DNA from: an uncultured Bacilli bacterium
GTDB lineage: Bacteria; Bacillota_I; Bacilli_A; RF39; UBA660
Direction: 5' to 3'
Length of the DNA stretch: 49,354 bases
NCBI GenBank assembly: GCA_934129885.1
Contig: CAKOWU010000009.1
Location: forward strand, 1 to 49,354
Made by a program: the position numbers and the translations under genes. Positions within the stretch are counted from its first letter, which is position 1, and every line of letters starts with the position of its first letter. Shown in pieces: positions 8,687 through 17,073 of this stretch. The notes under the pieces are model-generated. The model ran no database searches and was not told the origin of the DNA. It worked only from the letters and a program-made list of their open reading frames with translations.

Positions 8687-9163
8687 ATGTTTATATATAT
8701 TGGAATATTTGTCTGCAAAGTCATAGAGGATGCTTTATCTACTTTAAGGATTATTGTCGTATCTAATGGAAAAAAATTATTTGGTGCTATTTTAGGATTT
8801 GTTATAGCACTTATTTGGGTATTTGTAACAGGCAGCGTAATAATCGGTTTAAACGAAAATCCATTTAAAATTATCGTATTTGCTTTAGGTTCTTTAGTAG
8901 GATCGTACGTTGGTAGTGTAATTGAAGAAAAAATTGCTCTTGGCACAAATTTATTTATTGTAAAAATAAGTAATAACAAACTGCAAACTATATATAATGT
9001 TTTAAAAAAGGCACACTATAATGTGGAGATAATTAATAAATGTACCTTAAGAATTACCTCTAACAGGAAAGAAACATCAAATGTTACAAACCTTATATAT
9101 AAATATGATAAAAACGCTTTTATAATTGCTGAAAAAGCAAAAATTATTTCCCGCCACGTATAA
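8687..9163 (+). CDS. UPF0316/DUF5698-family membrane protein
   Basis: 158 residues. The N-terminal half matches the UPF0316 pattern: a first membrane helix, DALSTLRIIVVSNGKKLFGA, a second helix with ALIWVFVTGSV, then a third with LGSLVGSYVGSVIEEKIALG. The C-terminal half is a soluble alpha/beta domain like the family's DUF2179 part. ATG 8687 has AGGTGA 5 bases upstream. The 3' end overlaps the convergent phosphodiesterase gene by 20 bases. Function unknown in the family. Confidence 0.8.
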   Translation: MFIYIGIFVCKVIEDALSTLRIIVVSNGKKLFGAILGFVIALIWVFVTGSVIIGLNENPFKIIVFALGSLVGSYVGSVIEEKIALGTNLFIVKISNNKLQTIYNVLKKAHYNVEIINKCTLRITSNRKETSNVTNLIYKYDKNAFIIAEKAKIISRHV

Positions 9164-9752
9164 AGTTATAAATTTCTAATGGTTTATCCGTGATAATATT
9201 ACTATGTATACCTTTTATTTTTTTAGTATCATTTATAGTCCATACAAAATCTTTGGGTTTTGCTTTATCTATATATTTTATATTTATAGCATTAAAATCT
9301 AAATCATTAACAATTCTATTTTTATTCATTTTTATGCCAATTAAAAGACCGCATTTATATCTAGGATACTTACTTTTAAATTGCATGATAAGGTCATAAT
9401 TAAAACTCATAAAATAATAATTTAATTTATATTTTTTTATTACTTTATAAAGATGTAATAAAAGCGGAAAGTTTGAACGTTCCTCTTTTATTTCAATCAT
9501 TATCACTTTATTACTATGAATATTTTTAAGTAAATCATCTAAACGTTCTATACCATTTAAATCTTTAAACAGCGTATTATAAACAATTTTGCCATCATAA
9601 AACATATCATGAGAAATCACAAAAACTTTATCTTTAGTTTCTCTTATATCAAACTCTACTCCATCACAGTAAGAAAGTTTTAAACTATTTTGTAAGGCTA
9701 AAATAGTATTTTCTTTATCTTTTCCATTATTTCCTCTATGTGCGATAATCAT
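9144..9752 (-). CDS. Glycerophosphodiester phosphodiesterase
   Basis: Hydrolyses glycerophosphodiesters to glycerol-3-phosphate and an alcohol. The GDPD signature is at the start: MIIAHRGNNGKDKENT (catalytic HRG...ENT), then VEFDIRETKD and ISHD. 202 residues, short for the family (usually about 240), but the barrel seems complete, ending in WTINDTKKIKGIHSNIITDKP. There is no signal peptide, so it is cytosolic. It converges with the gene at 8687-9163 and overlaps its end. Confidence 0.9.
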   Translation of the reverse strand: MIIAHRGNNGKDKENTILALQNSLKLSYCDGVEFDIRETKDKVFVISHDMFYDGKIVYNTLFKDLNGIERLDDLLKNIHSNKVIMIEIKEERSNFPLLLHLYKVIKKYKLNYYFMSFNYDLIMQFKSKYPRYKCGLLIGIKMNKNRIVNDLDFNAINIKYIDKAKPKDFVWTINDTKKIKGIHSNIITDKPLEIYNFIRGGK

Positions 9753-9784
9753 GTTATATTATATTAAATTAAAAATTATATATG

Positions 9785-9809
9785 AAAAAAAGGCTATAAT
9801 TTAGCCTTT
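9785..9809 (-). terminator. tmk terminator
   Basis: AAAGGCTA and TAGCCTTT arms on the minus strand followed by a run of seven Ts. The tmk TAG stop codon is part of the stem. Confidence 0.85.
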
Positions 9810-10465
9810 ATATAATTATAAACATCATCATTTATATCTTTAATACTTCTAATAGTGCCATCTATAACACATTCTACTACATACATGTCATATATTAAAG
9901 CAAGTTCCTTGTAAGCATTTTCAGCTCCCTTTAAATGGTTTATATCTTTTTCATGTTCATCAAGTGAATCTCTATTTTTCTTAAGTAAAGTAGACTGTTC
10001 TACTGGCATATGGAGGAATATTGCAATATCAGGTTTAGGTAGTTTTAATAAATCAAATTCTAATTTTTCTAGCCATTTATATACATTTTTTCTTTTCTTT
10101 CTATCTATAATTTTACCGCCTTGGTGAGCCATATTAGAATATATATACCTATCTAATATCACATTAGCACCATTATCTAATAAAAACGTTATCTTATCTA
10201 TATTATATTTCCTATCTGCCGCATAATATAAAGACGCTACTTTAGGATCTACATTAGTAGCACCTTCTTTAAAAAAACTACCCTGCTCACCATCTTTCCC
10301 TAAATAAGGACCACCAATAATCTTACCTGTTGGTGAATTATAATTCGGAAAACTAAATTCATAAGCCTTAATATTATCTTCTTTAAATCTATCTAAAAGT
10401 AATCCAGTTTGCGTTTCTTTACCAGAACAATCAGTCCCTTCAATTACAATTAACTTGCCTCTCAT
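9794..10465 (-). CDS. tmk: Thymidylate kinase
   Basis: Phosphorylates dTMP to dTDP. P-loop IEGTDCSGKETQ at residues 7-18, the DRY motif in VILDRYIYSN, and a lid region after PVEQSTLLKKNRDS. 223 residues, normal length. The P-loop has EGTDCSGKET where most bacterial enzymes have EG.D.(A/S)GK(S/T)T; the Glu after Lys and the GGPYLGKDGEQGS insert resemble a divergent Tmk/deoxynucleoside kinase branch. It lies 12 bases after the HD gene, in one operon with it. Confidence 0.85.
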   Translation of the reverse strand: MRGKLIVIEGTDCSGKETQTGLLLDRFKEDNIKAYEFSFPNYNSPTGKIIGGPYLGKDGEQGSFFKEGATNVDPKVASLYYAADRKYNIDKITFLLDNGANVILDRYIYSNMAHQGGKIIDRKKRKNVYKWLEKLEFDLLKLPKPDIAIFLHMPVEQSTLLKKNRDSLDEHEKDINHLKGAENAYKELALIYDMYVVECVIDGTIRSIKDINDDVYNYIKAKL

Positions 10466-10477
10466 ATGTATCCCACC

Positions 10478-11053
10478 TTATCCTATAATATTATCATCAT
10501 CATCAAACTTAATATCTAAAAACTTTCTACTCGCTAGTAAATCACACATATGTACAAATTTTTGATATTTATTTTTAGGTATTGGTAAGACAACATCACT
10601 ATAAGCATTGGTATTATAAGGACCCATATGACTGGATATTATATTATATAAAAATTCTATCTCTTCATCATCTAAAGTAAGTTTATCTTTTGATTCTTTA
10701 ACATAATTTGCCGCAAGCAAAGGGTGATCAAATCTTACATATTTTTCTTGCTTCTTACCATGTTTTAAACCATCATGTAATGTTAAACCTAAAATAATTA
10801 AATCTTTTTCATCACTTTTAAATACATCACCTATCATGCTATTTAAAAGCTCATAAGCAATTCTTACAGCCGCTTTAGTGTGTCTAACAAGGCCACCGTC
10901 TCCAGATGCAAACTTGGGATGATATTTTCCTGTTGAAGATGCTGGGACTGAAAAGAAATAATCAGGTAGACCTTCTATCAATATTTTAGCGTTCTCTCTA
11001 TATTTTTCATTTTTTATGTAATTAATTTCTTGCATAAATTTCTCTTGTTTCAT
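10478..11053 (-). CDS. HD-domain hydrolase
   Basis: 191 residues. Metal-dependent phosphohydrolase motifs are in order: VRHTKAAVRIA (first His), LTLHDGLKHG (HD pair), FDHPLLAANYV and ISSHMGP. Substrate unknown; placement directly before thymidylate kinase suggests nucleotide metabolism, but that is inference. AGGAGAGG lies upstream of ATG 11053. The promoter at 11073-11101 has a palindrome in its spacer. Confidence 0.8.
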   Translation of the reverse strand: MKQEKFMQEINYIKNEKYRENAKILIEGLPDYFFSVPASSTGKYHPKFASGDGGLVRHTKAAVRIAYELLNSMIGDVFKSDEKDLIILGLTLHDGLKHGKKQEKYVRFDHPLLAANYVKESKDKLTLDDEEIEFLYNIISSHMGPYNTNAYSDVVLPIPKNKYQKFVHMCDLLASRKFLDIKFDDDDNIIG

Positions 11054-11072
11054 ATATACCTCTCCTACTTAA

Positions 11073-11101
11073 ATAGTAACATACAAGTGTATGTGTGTCA
11101 A
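11073..11101 (-). promoter_or_regulatory. Promoter of the HD-tmk operon with a palindrome in the spacer
   Basis: TTGACA, 17-base spacer, TACTAT. Sixteen of the 17 spacer bases are an inverted repeat (ACATACA and TGTATGT around 2 bases, 11079-11094), exactly where a repressor would block RNA polymerase. A 14-base copy of its centre recurs at 28699-28712. Confidence 0.75.
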
Positions 11102-11196
11102 TTATTTTTAACACAATAATTACATTATTTTTGTGTTTACTACATATTATATTATAGTAAAGGTCCAAATTTCAGTACATTTCATCTGTAACCCAG

Positions 11197-11225
11197 TTGA
11201 TTTTTTTTATTTTTTCTGCTAGAAT
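11197..11225 (+). promoter_or_regulatory. rpsT promoter
   Basis: TTGATT, 17-base T-rich spacer, TAGAAT, about 30 bases upstream of the rpsT start. Confidence 0.75.
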
Positions 11226-11256
11226 ATAGACACACGTATGGCTTGGAGGTGAAATT

Positions 11257-11520
11257 ATGGCCAATATGAAAAATGCTAAAAAAAGAGTTTTAGTAAATGC
11301 TAAAAAAAATGTACGTAACAATAACTATTCTGCTAGCATGAAAACTGCAGTTAAAAATTTAGAAAAAGCAATTGCTTCTAAAGATAAAGAAACTGCAAAC
11401 GATTTATTAAAAATTGCTATCAAAAGAATAGATAAAGCAACTGGTGCAAATGTAGTGGCTAAAAATAAATGTGCCCGTGAAAAGTCAAGACTAACAAAAA
11501 AAGTAAATGCATTAAATTAA
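11257..11520 (+). CDS. rpsT: 30S ribosomal protein S20
   Basis: Binds the 16S rRNA 5' domain early in 30S assembly. Starts MANMKNAKKRVLVNAKKN, very Lys-rich and helical, and ends NKCAREKSRLTKKVNALN, as is typical. 87 residues. TTGGAGGTGA precedes ATG 11257. Single-gene unit with its own promoter and terminator, as in other Bacillota. Confidence 0.98.
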   Translation: MANMKNAKKRVLVNAKKNVRNNNYSASMKTAVKNLEKAIASKDKETANDLLKIAIKRIDKATGANVVAKNKCAREKSRLTKKVNALN

Positions 11521-11532
11521 TTTACTTTTTTT
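11496..11532 (+). terminator. rpsT terminator
   Basis: AAAAAAAGTAAAT pairs with ATTTACTTTTTT. The left arm is inside the last codons of rpsT and the right arm ends in a T-run. Confidence 0.75.
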
Positions 11533-11578
11533 GTGTATTTTTCTCATATTATTGATATAATAACAACAGGTGATAAAA

Positions 11579-12502
11579 TTGAAAAAAGTTTTTACAAGAA
11601 TATTATTTATTATATTATTAATCGTAGTATATATATACCGAAGTGAAATAGTATCTTTTACTATAAATACGGTAACTGACCATATTACTGTTGAGGCCCC
11701 AAATGATAATAACTATAAAAAAGATTATAATTTTATGCTTGTTCAAAATACCAGTAACTATCATGCCAAAAATAAACAGGATATTTTAAATATCATATAT
11801 ACAATTCTCAATTCAGGAGAAAATAATTTTACTTTTTACTGCGCTAAAGACTATAGTTCATGTTTAAATGATATTAAAGATATTTCCGAAAATCAAAACT
11901 TACTTTCTACCATTAATAATATGATATCGCCTTATAACAGTTATGAAAAACTTTATATTACTACCACTACTTATGGTAAAGCCAATATAACAATTAATAA
12001 ACTATATACAAGTGAAGAAATATCTAATATTAATAATAAAATAGAACAAATTAAATCAGAAATCATAACAGATAATATGTCTTCTAAAGACAAGTTACTA
12101 GCATATCATGATTATTTAGTAAATAATACAGTATACGATGAAGTAAGGGCAGAAGATATTAAAATGAACAATGAACAGAATAATTCTAATAATTCTCACA
12201 AAGCAACTGGTCCCTTATTTGAAGGTATGGCTTTATGTAGTGGATACAGTGACGCTATGAAAATATTTATTGATCAGTTAAATATTCCAAATTATAAAGT
12301 ATCAACTCAAAATCATGTTTGGAATGCCCTATATCTTGATAATAACTGGCTACATATAGATCTTACTTGGGATGACCCTGTTACTAGTAACCACTCTAAT
12401 GTTTTACTTCACAATTACTTCTTAATAGATACAAACACTTTACTTAGTTTAGATATGACAAGTCATAATTTTAATAAAGAATATTATCCAGAACTAAATT
12501 AA
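11579..12502 (+). CDS. Membrane-anchored transglutaminase-like protein
   Basis: About 307 residues. One N-terminal membrane segment (ILFIILLIVVYIY), then an extracytoplasmic chain. The C-terminal third carries a transglutaminase/papain-like triad: Cys in GMALCSGYSDA (about 220), His in TQNHVWNALYL (about 246) and Asp in WLHIDLTWDDP (about 261). Such domains act as proteases or cross-linkers at the cell surface; the role here is unknown. TTG 11579 is preferred because AGGTGA lies 5 bases upstream; the GTG at 11570 is inside that site. It is followed by a bidirectional terminator shared with polA. Confidence 0.8.
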   Translation: MKKVFTRILFIILLIVVYIYRSEIVSFTINTVTDHITVEAPNDNNYKKDYNFMLVQNTSNYHAKNKQDILNIIYTILNSGENNFTFYCAKDYSSCLNDIKDISENQNLLSTINNMISPYNSYEKLYITTTTYGKANITINKLYTSEEISNINNKIEQIKSEIITDNMSSKDKLLAYHDYLVNNTVYDEVRAEDIKMNNEQNNSNNSHKATGPLFEGMALCSGYSDAMKIFIDQLNIPNYKVSTQNHVWNALYLDNNWLHIDLTWDDPVTSNHSNVLLHNYFLIDTNTLLSLDMTSHNFNKEYYPELN

Positions 12503-12540
12503 AACGTTATGTTTAAAGCGATATTATTCACTTTAAATGT

Positions 12541-12571
12541 AAAAACAGCATTCCAAGGAACGCTGTTTTTT
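12541..12571. terminator. Bidirectional terminator
   Basis: AAAAACAGCATTCC and GGAACGCTGTTTTT arms with one mismatch and a two-base loop. A- and T-runs flank both sides, between the convergent transglutaminase-like gene and polA. Confidence 0.85.
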
Positions 12572-12628
12572 AGTTTTATTTATTAACCAAATTTTAAATA
12601 TAAATACTGTTTTTAGATTAATAATTTT

Positions 12629-15211
12629 CTATTTAGCATCATACCAACTTTTGCCATAGTTAATATCTACTTTTAATGGCACAGATAGTTTACACACATT
12701 TTCCATAGAATTTTTTACAATTTCTTTTACTATATCCATTTCATCTTCAGCAGTGTCAATAATTATTTCATCGTGAACTTGAATAATCATTTTACTTTTT
12801 AAATTATACTCATTTAATTTTCTATATACTTTTATCATAGCCATTTTCATAATGTCAGCACTCGTGCCTTGTACTGGAGTATTCAAAGCAATTCTCTCCC
12901 CACTTTGTCTTATCATATAGGCAGGGTTATTAATTTCTTCAATCTTCCTTTTTCTATTAAATAGTGTTGTCACATAACCATTTTTCTTAGCCTTACTAAT
13001 GGTATCACTCATATACTTTTTTATTTCAGGGTAAGTTTCTAGATATGTATCTATAAACGCTTTAGCATCTTTGGCGTTTATATCTAAATTTTCACCAAGG
13101 CCAAAACCACTTATACCATAAATAATACCAAAGTTTACAGCTTTAGCCATCCTTCTTTGATTACTAGTTACTGCATCGAGTGATACTTTAAATATATCGC
13201 TAGCAGTCTTTCTATGAATGTCTTTATCTTCTTCAAAGGCTTTTCTTAAAGTATTAACATCAGCGATATGGGCAAGCACTCTAAGTTCTATTTGTGAATA
13301 GTCCGCACTTAATATATAATCATGTGCTGGCACAAAAGCTTTTCTAATTAGTTTACCTAATTCATCTCTTACTGGTATATTTTGAAGATTAGGTTCTGTA
13401 GAAGATAATCTTCCAGTTCTTGTAAAGTTTTGAGTATAAATAGTATGAATTTTACCATCTATAATATAACTAGAAAGGCTTTCTATATATGTACTATAAA
13501 GTTTAGACAAGGCTCTATATTCAAGAATTAATGGTATGATTGGATGTACATTTTTTAGTTTATTTAAGACACTAGCGTTTGTAGAATAACCACTTTTTGT
13601 TTTCTTTTTACCATGTGGTAAGTTCAGATCTTCAAATAGTACTTTAGATAATTGAATAGGAGATGAGATATTAAAATCAGCACCAGCAAGCGTATGAATA
13701 TCCCCTTTCAAAACATTTAGTCGGTTTTTAAACTCTATACCCATTTTTTCAAGAATTTCTTTATCACATACAGTACCAGTATACTCCATATCAGCAAGGA
13801 CTTCTATAAGAGGATGCTCGATATTAGTATAAAGTTCATACATGTTATTATCTTTTAGTTCATTTATAAGTATATCTTTAGTTTCATAAATAAATTTAGC
13901 TTTTTCTACTAGTGTTTTTGCAAGTACATCTTCACTTGGTATATGCAGATGTGCAGGTTTACCATAAATATTCTCATAAAATTCAATGTTATAATCAAAT
14001 ACACTTGCTAAATAGGCAATATCATCTTTAATATTATAATCAAGTAATGATGATGCAATCATGGTATCAAAGATATAGTTTTCGTATGGAACATTTATTT
14101 TTTTTAGCATGACTATTAATTTTTTGAGATTATAGGCATACTTATTTATATGATTTAATTTTACTAAAACATCTTTAATTAACTCTTTAGATATATAGTA
14201 ACCTTTAGTGCCATCATAAACAGAAAGTCCAATTATCTCTCCAGTGTGATAATTACTACCTAAAACTTCAAGATATATCGCCGCATCTTTTGTTATCTTA
14301 AGATCATTTACGTCTTTTAAAATCTCATAATTAGTAGCATTACTTGCTTTAGATTTACTTTTCTTTAAGAATGAATAAAATTCTAATTCTTCATATAAAG
14401 CATTTAATTTTTCCTCATCTGAAGGTTTATACTTAATGTCATTTATGTCTATTTCTAAAGGGACGTCTTTTACTATGGTTGCGAGATGGTAACTTTGATA
14501 GGCACTTGCTTTGTCTGTAAGTAATTTTTCTTTGGTTTTACCTTTTATGTTATCGATGTTTTTATAAAGATTATCTAATGTTTTATATTCTTGAAGCAAT
14601 TTAAGAGCGGTCTTTTCCCCTATTCCTCTTACACCTTTGATATTATCAGAAGAATCTCCCATGAGGGCTTTTAGATCTACAACATTTTCAGGATTTATAC
14701 CGTATGCTTCTTTGAAAGAGTTTAGATTATATCTAATGTAATCTTTTTGTTTTAAGAGTTTTATATCTACATCAGAACTTATTAGTTGCAAAAGATCTTT
14801 ATCACTACTTACGATTGTTCCAGTATATTCAGAATCTTTATTACAGTATTCACTAAATGTTCCTATGATATCATCAGCTTCATAGTTATCTATTTCATAA
14901 TATTTTATTCCCATAAGAGTAAGCATTTCTTTTGCAACAGGAAACTGTTTTTTTAGTTCCTCTGGCATAGCTGTTCTGCCAGATTTATATTCTTCATATT
15001 CAGCATGTCTAAAGGTTTTACCTTTATCAAAAGCTACTATTATGTATTCAGGCTGTTCTTCTTTAACTATTTTATTTATCATATTGGTAAATCCAAATAA
15101 AGCATTGGTTGGAAAGCCTTTACTATTGTTCATGAAGTTACCATTATACGCTGTCGCATAATAGCTCCTAAATAAAAGATTATTGCCATCTACTAATATT
15201 ATTTTTTTCAT
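12629..15211 (-). CDS. polA: DNA polymerase I
   Basis: Fills gaps and removes RNA primers in replication and repair. 860 residues. N-terminal 5'-nuclease domain: MKKIILVDGNNLLFRSYY, IIVAFDKGKTFRH, GDSSDNIKGVRGIGEKTA. The middle domain corresponds to the 3'-5' exonuclease fold but has AIYLEVLGSNYHTGEIIG where active enzymes have DxE, so proofreading is probably lost, as in Bacillus Pol I. Polymerase motifs: DYSQIELRVLAHIA (A), RRMAKAVNFGIIYGIS (B), QVHDEIII (C). Its ATG overlaps the TGA of the upstream small membrane gene (ATGA), so the two are coupled. Confidence 0.98.
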   Translation of the reverse strand: MKKIILVDGNNLLFRSYYATAYNGNFMNNSKGFPTNALFGFTNMINKIVKEEQPEYIIVAFDKGKTFRHAEYEEYKSGRTAMPEELKKQFPVAKEMLTLMGIKYYEIDNYEADDIIGTFSEYCNKDSEYTGTIVSSDKDLLQLISSDVDIKLLKQKDYIRYNLNSFKEAYGINPENVVDLKALMGDSSDNIKGVRGIGEKTALKLLQEYKTLDNLYKNIDNIKGKTKEKLLTDKASAYQSYHLATIVKDVPLEIDINDIKYKPSDEEKLNALYEELEFYSFLKKSKSKASNATNYEILKDVNDLKITKDAAIYLEVLGSNYHTGEIIGLSVYDGTKGYYISKELIKDVLVKLNHINKYAYNLKKLIVMLKKINVPYENYIFDTMIASSLLDYNIKDDIAYLASVFDYNIEFYENIYGKPAHLHIPSEDVLAKTLVEKAKFIYETKDILINELKDNNMYELYTNIEHPLIEVLADMEYTGTVCDKEILEKMGIEFKNRLNVLKGDIHTLAGADFNISSPIQLSKVLFEDLNLPHGKKKTKSGYSTNASVLNKLKNVHPIIPLILEYRALSKLYSTYIESLSSYIIDGKIHTIYTQNFTRTGRLSSTEPNLQNIPVRDELGKLIRKAFVPAHDYILSADYSQIELRVLAHIADVNTLRKAFEEDKDIHRKTASDIFKVSLDAVTSNQRRMAKAVNFGIIYGISGFGLGENLDINAKDAKAFIDTYLETYPEIKKYMSDTISKAKKNGYVTTLFNRKRKIEEINNPAYMIRQSGERIALNTPVQGTSADIMKMAMIKVYRKLNEYNLKSKMIIQVHDEIIIDTAEDEMDIVKEIVKNSMENVCKLSVPLKVDINYGKSWYDAK

Positions 15212-15561
15212 TTTTTCACCTTTTTTCTAGTACCACCAAAGACCTTGGCTAATGCACCATAGCAAACAATTATTAAAGGCAATAGAATCAAAAAACCTAA
15301 TAATAATTTTAATACAAGATTATCAAATATTTCTATAATCGTTACTACAAGAGCAATTATAAAAGCATTTGTAAGTGAAAGTGCAAGAATAAATTTTTTT
15401 ATGTTATCGTTTGTAATTTTTAAATTATAAACGTTTTTAAAATACGCAAGTTGTTTTCCTTTTTTGAAAGCCTCTACCCCCTTTTTTCTAGCATATATTA
15501 CTAAAAAATAAAAAATAAATATTATTGTAAAACAAAATAAAAATGTATATAAATATTCCAT
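15208..15561 (-). CDS. Small membrane protein upstream of polA
   Basis: 117 residues, three predicted membrane helices: one at the N-terminus (FLFCFTIIFIFYFLVIY), a second near LALSLTNAFIIALVVTI and a third near LLGFLILLPLIIVCYGA. The tail is very basic (GGTRKKVKK), probably inside. TTGGAGG precedes ATG 15561. It overlaps polA by four bases (ATGA). I do not recognise the family. Confidence 0.7.
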   Translation of the reverse strand: MEYLYTFLFCFTIIFIFYFLVIYARKKGVEAFKKGKQLAYFKNVYNLKITNDNIKKFILALSLTNAFIIALVVTIIEIFDNLVLKLLLGFLILLPLIIVCYGALAKVFGGTRKKVKK

Positions 15562-15602
15562 ACGTTACCTCCAATATATCCATTGTAACACAGGCCAAAA
15601 AA

Positions 15603-15629
15603 AAATAAAATAAATTCTATTTTATTTTT
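15603..15629 (-). terminator. greA terminator
   Basis: AAAATAAAATA pairs with TATTTTATTTT around a short AT loop, overlapping the end of greA and followed by a long T-run on the minus strand. All stem pairs are A-T. Confidence 0.6.
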
Positions 15630-16090
15630 AAAACTTTTACTTCATACTCACCATTCGGACTAGAAACCTTGGCAATTTCTCCTTCTTTTTTACCAATAAT
15701 AGCAATTGCGATTGGAGATTCATTTGAAATTTTATTGTCAAACGGATCGGCTTCAGTACTACCTACAATAGTGTATGTATCTACTTCATGATCTTCTAAA
15801 TATTCTACTTCTACGGTATTTCCAATAGATACTTTATCTGTATCAGCATCTTCAATAACAACTATGTTATTTAACATATTAGTAAGTACAGAAATTCTAT
15901 TTTCAACTTCTGCTTGTTCATTTCTAGCCGCATCGTATTCGGCGTTTTCAGATAAATCTCCTAGGGCTCTAGCCTCTTTTAAGGCTTCTATTACTTCTGG
16001 CCTTTTTTCTGTTTGAAGATATTCTAATTCTTTTTTGATATCTTCTAGGCCTTCTTTAGTCACATAAATTTCATCTTGTTTTTTTGTCAT
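15617..16090 (-). CDS. greA: Transcription elongation factor GreA
   Basis: Rescues backtracked RNA polymerase by stimulating transcript cleavage. 157 residues (usual 158). N-terminal coiled coil with YVTKEGLEDIKKELEYL and the acidic tip LGDLSENAEYDAARNEQ, then the FKBP-like C-terminal domain. ATG 16090 has GAGGTGA at the right distance; the longer frame starting at 16120 does not. In Bacillus subtilis greA is near yrrN-yrrO; here the same U32 pair is 1 kb upstream with a sortase gene between. Confidence 0.97.
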   Translation of the reverse strand: MTKKQDEIYVTKEGLEDIKKELEYLQTEKRPEVIEALKEARALGDLSENAEYDAARNEQAEVENRISVLTNMLNNIVVIEDADTDKVSIGNTVEVEYLEDHEVDTYTIVGSTEADPFDNKISNESPIAIAIIGKKEGEIAKVSSPNGEYEVKVLKIK

Positions 16091-16123
16091 TTCTATCACC
16101 TCGTTTAATATTGACTTCACAAA

Positions 16124-16152
16124 ATATTACTACAATATTTATGGTTTGTCAA
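16124..16152 (-). promoter_or_regulatory. greA promoter
   Basis: TTGACA, 17-base spacer, TAATAT, about 35 bases upstream of the start codon and directly after the sortase gene. Confidence 0.8.
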
Positions 16153-16166
16153 CAGTCTGAAATAAT

Positions 16167-17051
16167 TTATATTTCCTTAGCATTCTCCATAGTATTTGGC
16201 AGTTCACTATATTTTTCTAATTGTTTTGCGGTAGCGAATACTAATACTCTATTATTTTTGTTTTCTTCAGATCTTTTATAATAGTCTAAGGCTTCTGTAT
16301 CTGGGCAGGTCCAAAAGCAGACAATTTTATCGCCATATTTGGGTGTTATATTTGTATCTATATCACTATTTTCTATAATATAGTTAATTAACAAATTAAA
16401 GTCTTCTTCTGTTTTAAAATTACCTACACTTTGGCTAATGCTAGATGCATCATAAACTCCGGATGCGAATATTTCCGCGGTATAATGTCCATATTCATCT
16501 TTATAGTCTATAGTTTTGTTACTATCATATGTATCTTGCCCTTTGTGGGTTTCTCCAACTATTGGTATGGATTTATCAGCATATTCTGCAAGAGCGCCAA
16601 AAGAAGAATTATCAACTAAATTATGTCCATAAATAATGGTTAGATCGTCACTTAAGCCTTCATTATTTCGGGCATCTTTATAAATACTACCTTTGGAATT
16701 ATAATTACCTTCAATGTCATGCGTTAAATAATATTCATTATTATCAGTTTGTAAAACAGGATATGCTTGATTAAATACTGAAGGCGCTTCTATATAGGCT
16801 TTAACATTACTATCATATAAATATGGATTTTGGGCATATATATCTTCATTTACGGAAGATTCTGTTAGTTCCACTTTATGACTACTGACATAATCATTTG
16901 TTTTGGTATTTAACTCGGCATATGGCGCCGTGAGCATGGCAAGAGTGATGACTGAACCAATCATAACTGTAAATGACACTCTTTTTATCATTTTTAATCT
17001 TTTAATATTTATCATTTTGGCTTTATCAAATGCTCTCATATTTTGAATCAT
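16167..17051 (-). CDS. Class B-like sortase
   Basis: Cysteine transpeptidase that joins sorting-signal proteins to the envelope. 294 residues: one N-terminal membrane anchor (FTVMIGSVITLAMLTAPYA), a linker, then the sortase barrel with YPVLQTDNNEYYLTHDI. Catalytic residues by position: His143 (IIYGHN), Cys249 (CFWTCPD) and Arg268 (NKNNRVLVFA). The Cys context FWTC departs from the usual TLxTC. It lies between the U32 pair and greA with no sorting-signal protein beside it, so its substrate is unknown. It is distinct from the sortase at 48016. Confidence 0.85.
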   Translation of the reverse strand: MIQNMRAFDKAKMINIKRLKMIKRVSFTVMIGSVITLAMLTAPYAELNTKTNDYVSSHKVELTESSVNEDIYAQNPYLYDSNVKAYIEAPSVFNQAYPVLQTDNNEYYLTHDIEGNYNSKGSIYKDARNNEGLSDDLTIIYGHNLVDNSSFGALAEYADKSIPIVGETHKGQDTYDSNKTIDYKDEYGHYTAEIFASGVYDASSISQSVGNFKTEEDFNLLINYIIENSDIDTNITPKYGDKIVCFWTCPDTEALDYYKRSEENKNNRVLVFATAKQLEKYSELPNTMENAKEI

Positions 17052-17073
17052 AAATTACATTTCTCCTATTTCA

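Noticed and set aside
15208..15561. Holin or toxin role for the small membrane protein before polA
   Set aside because: Only three helices and a basic tail are visible; no family motif supports it.
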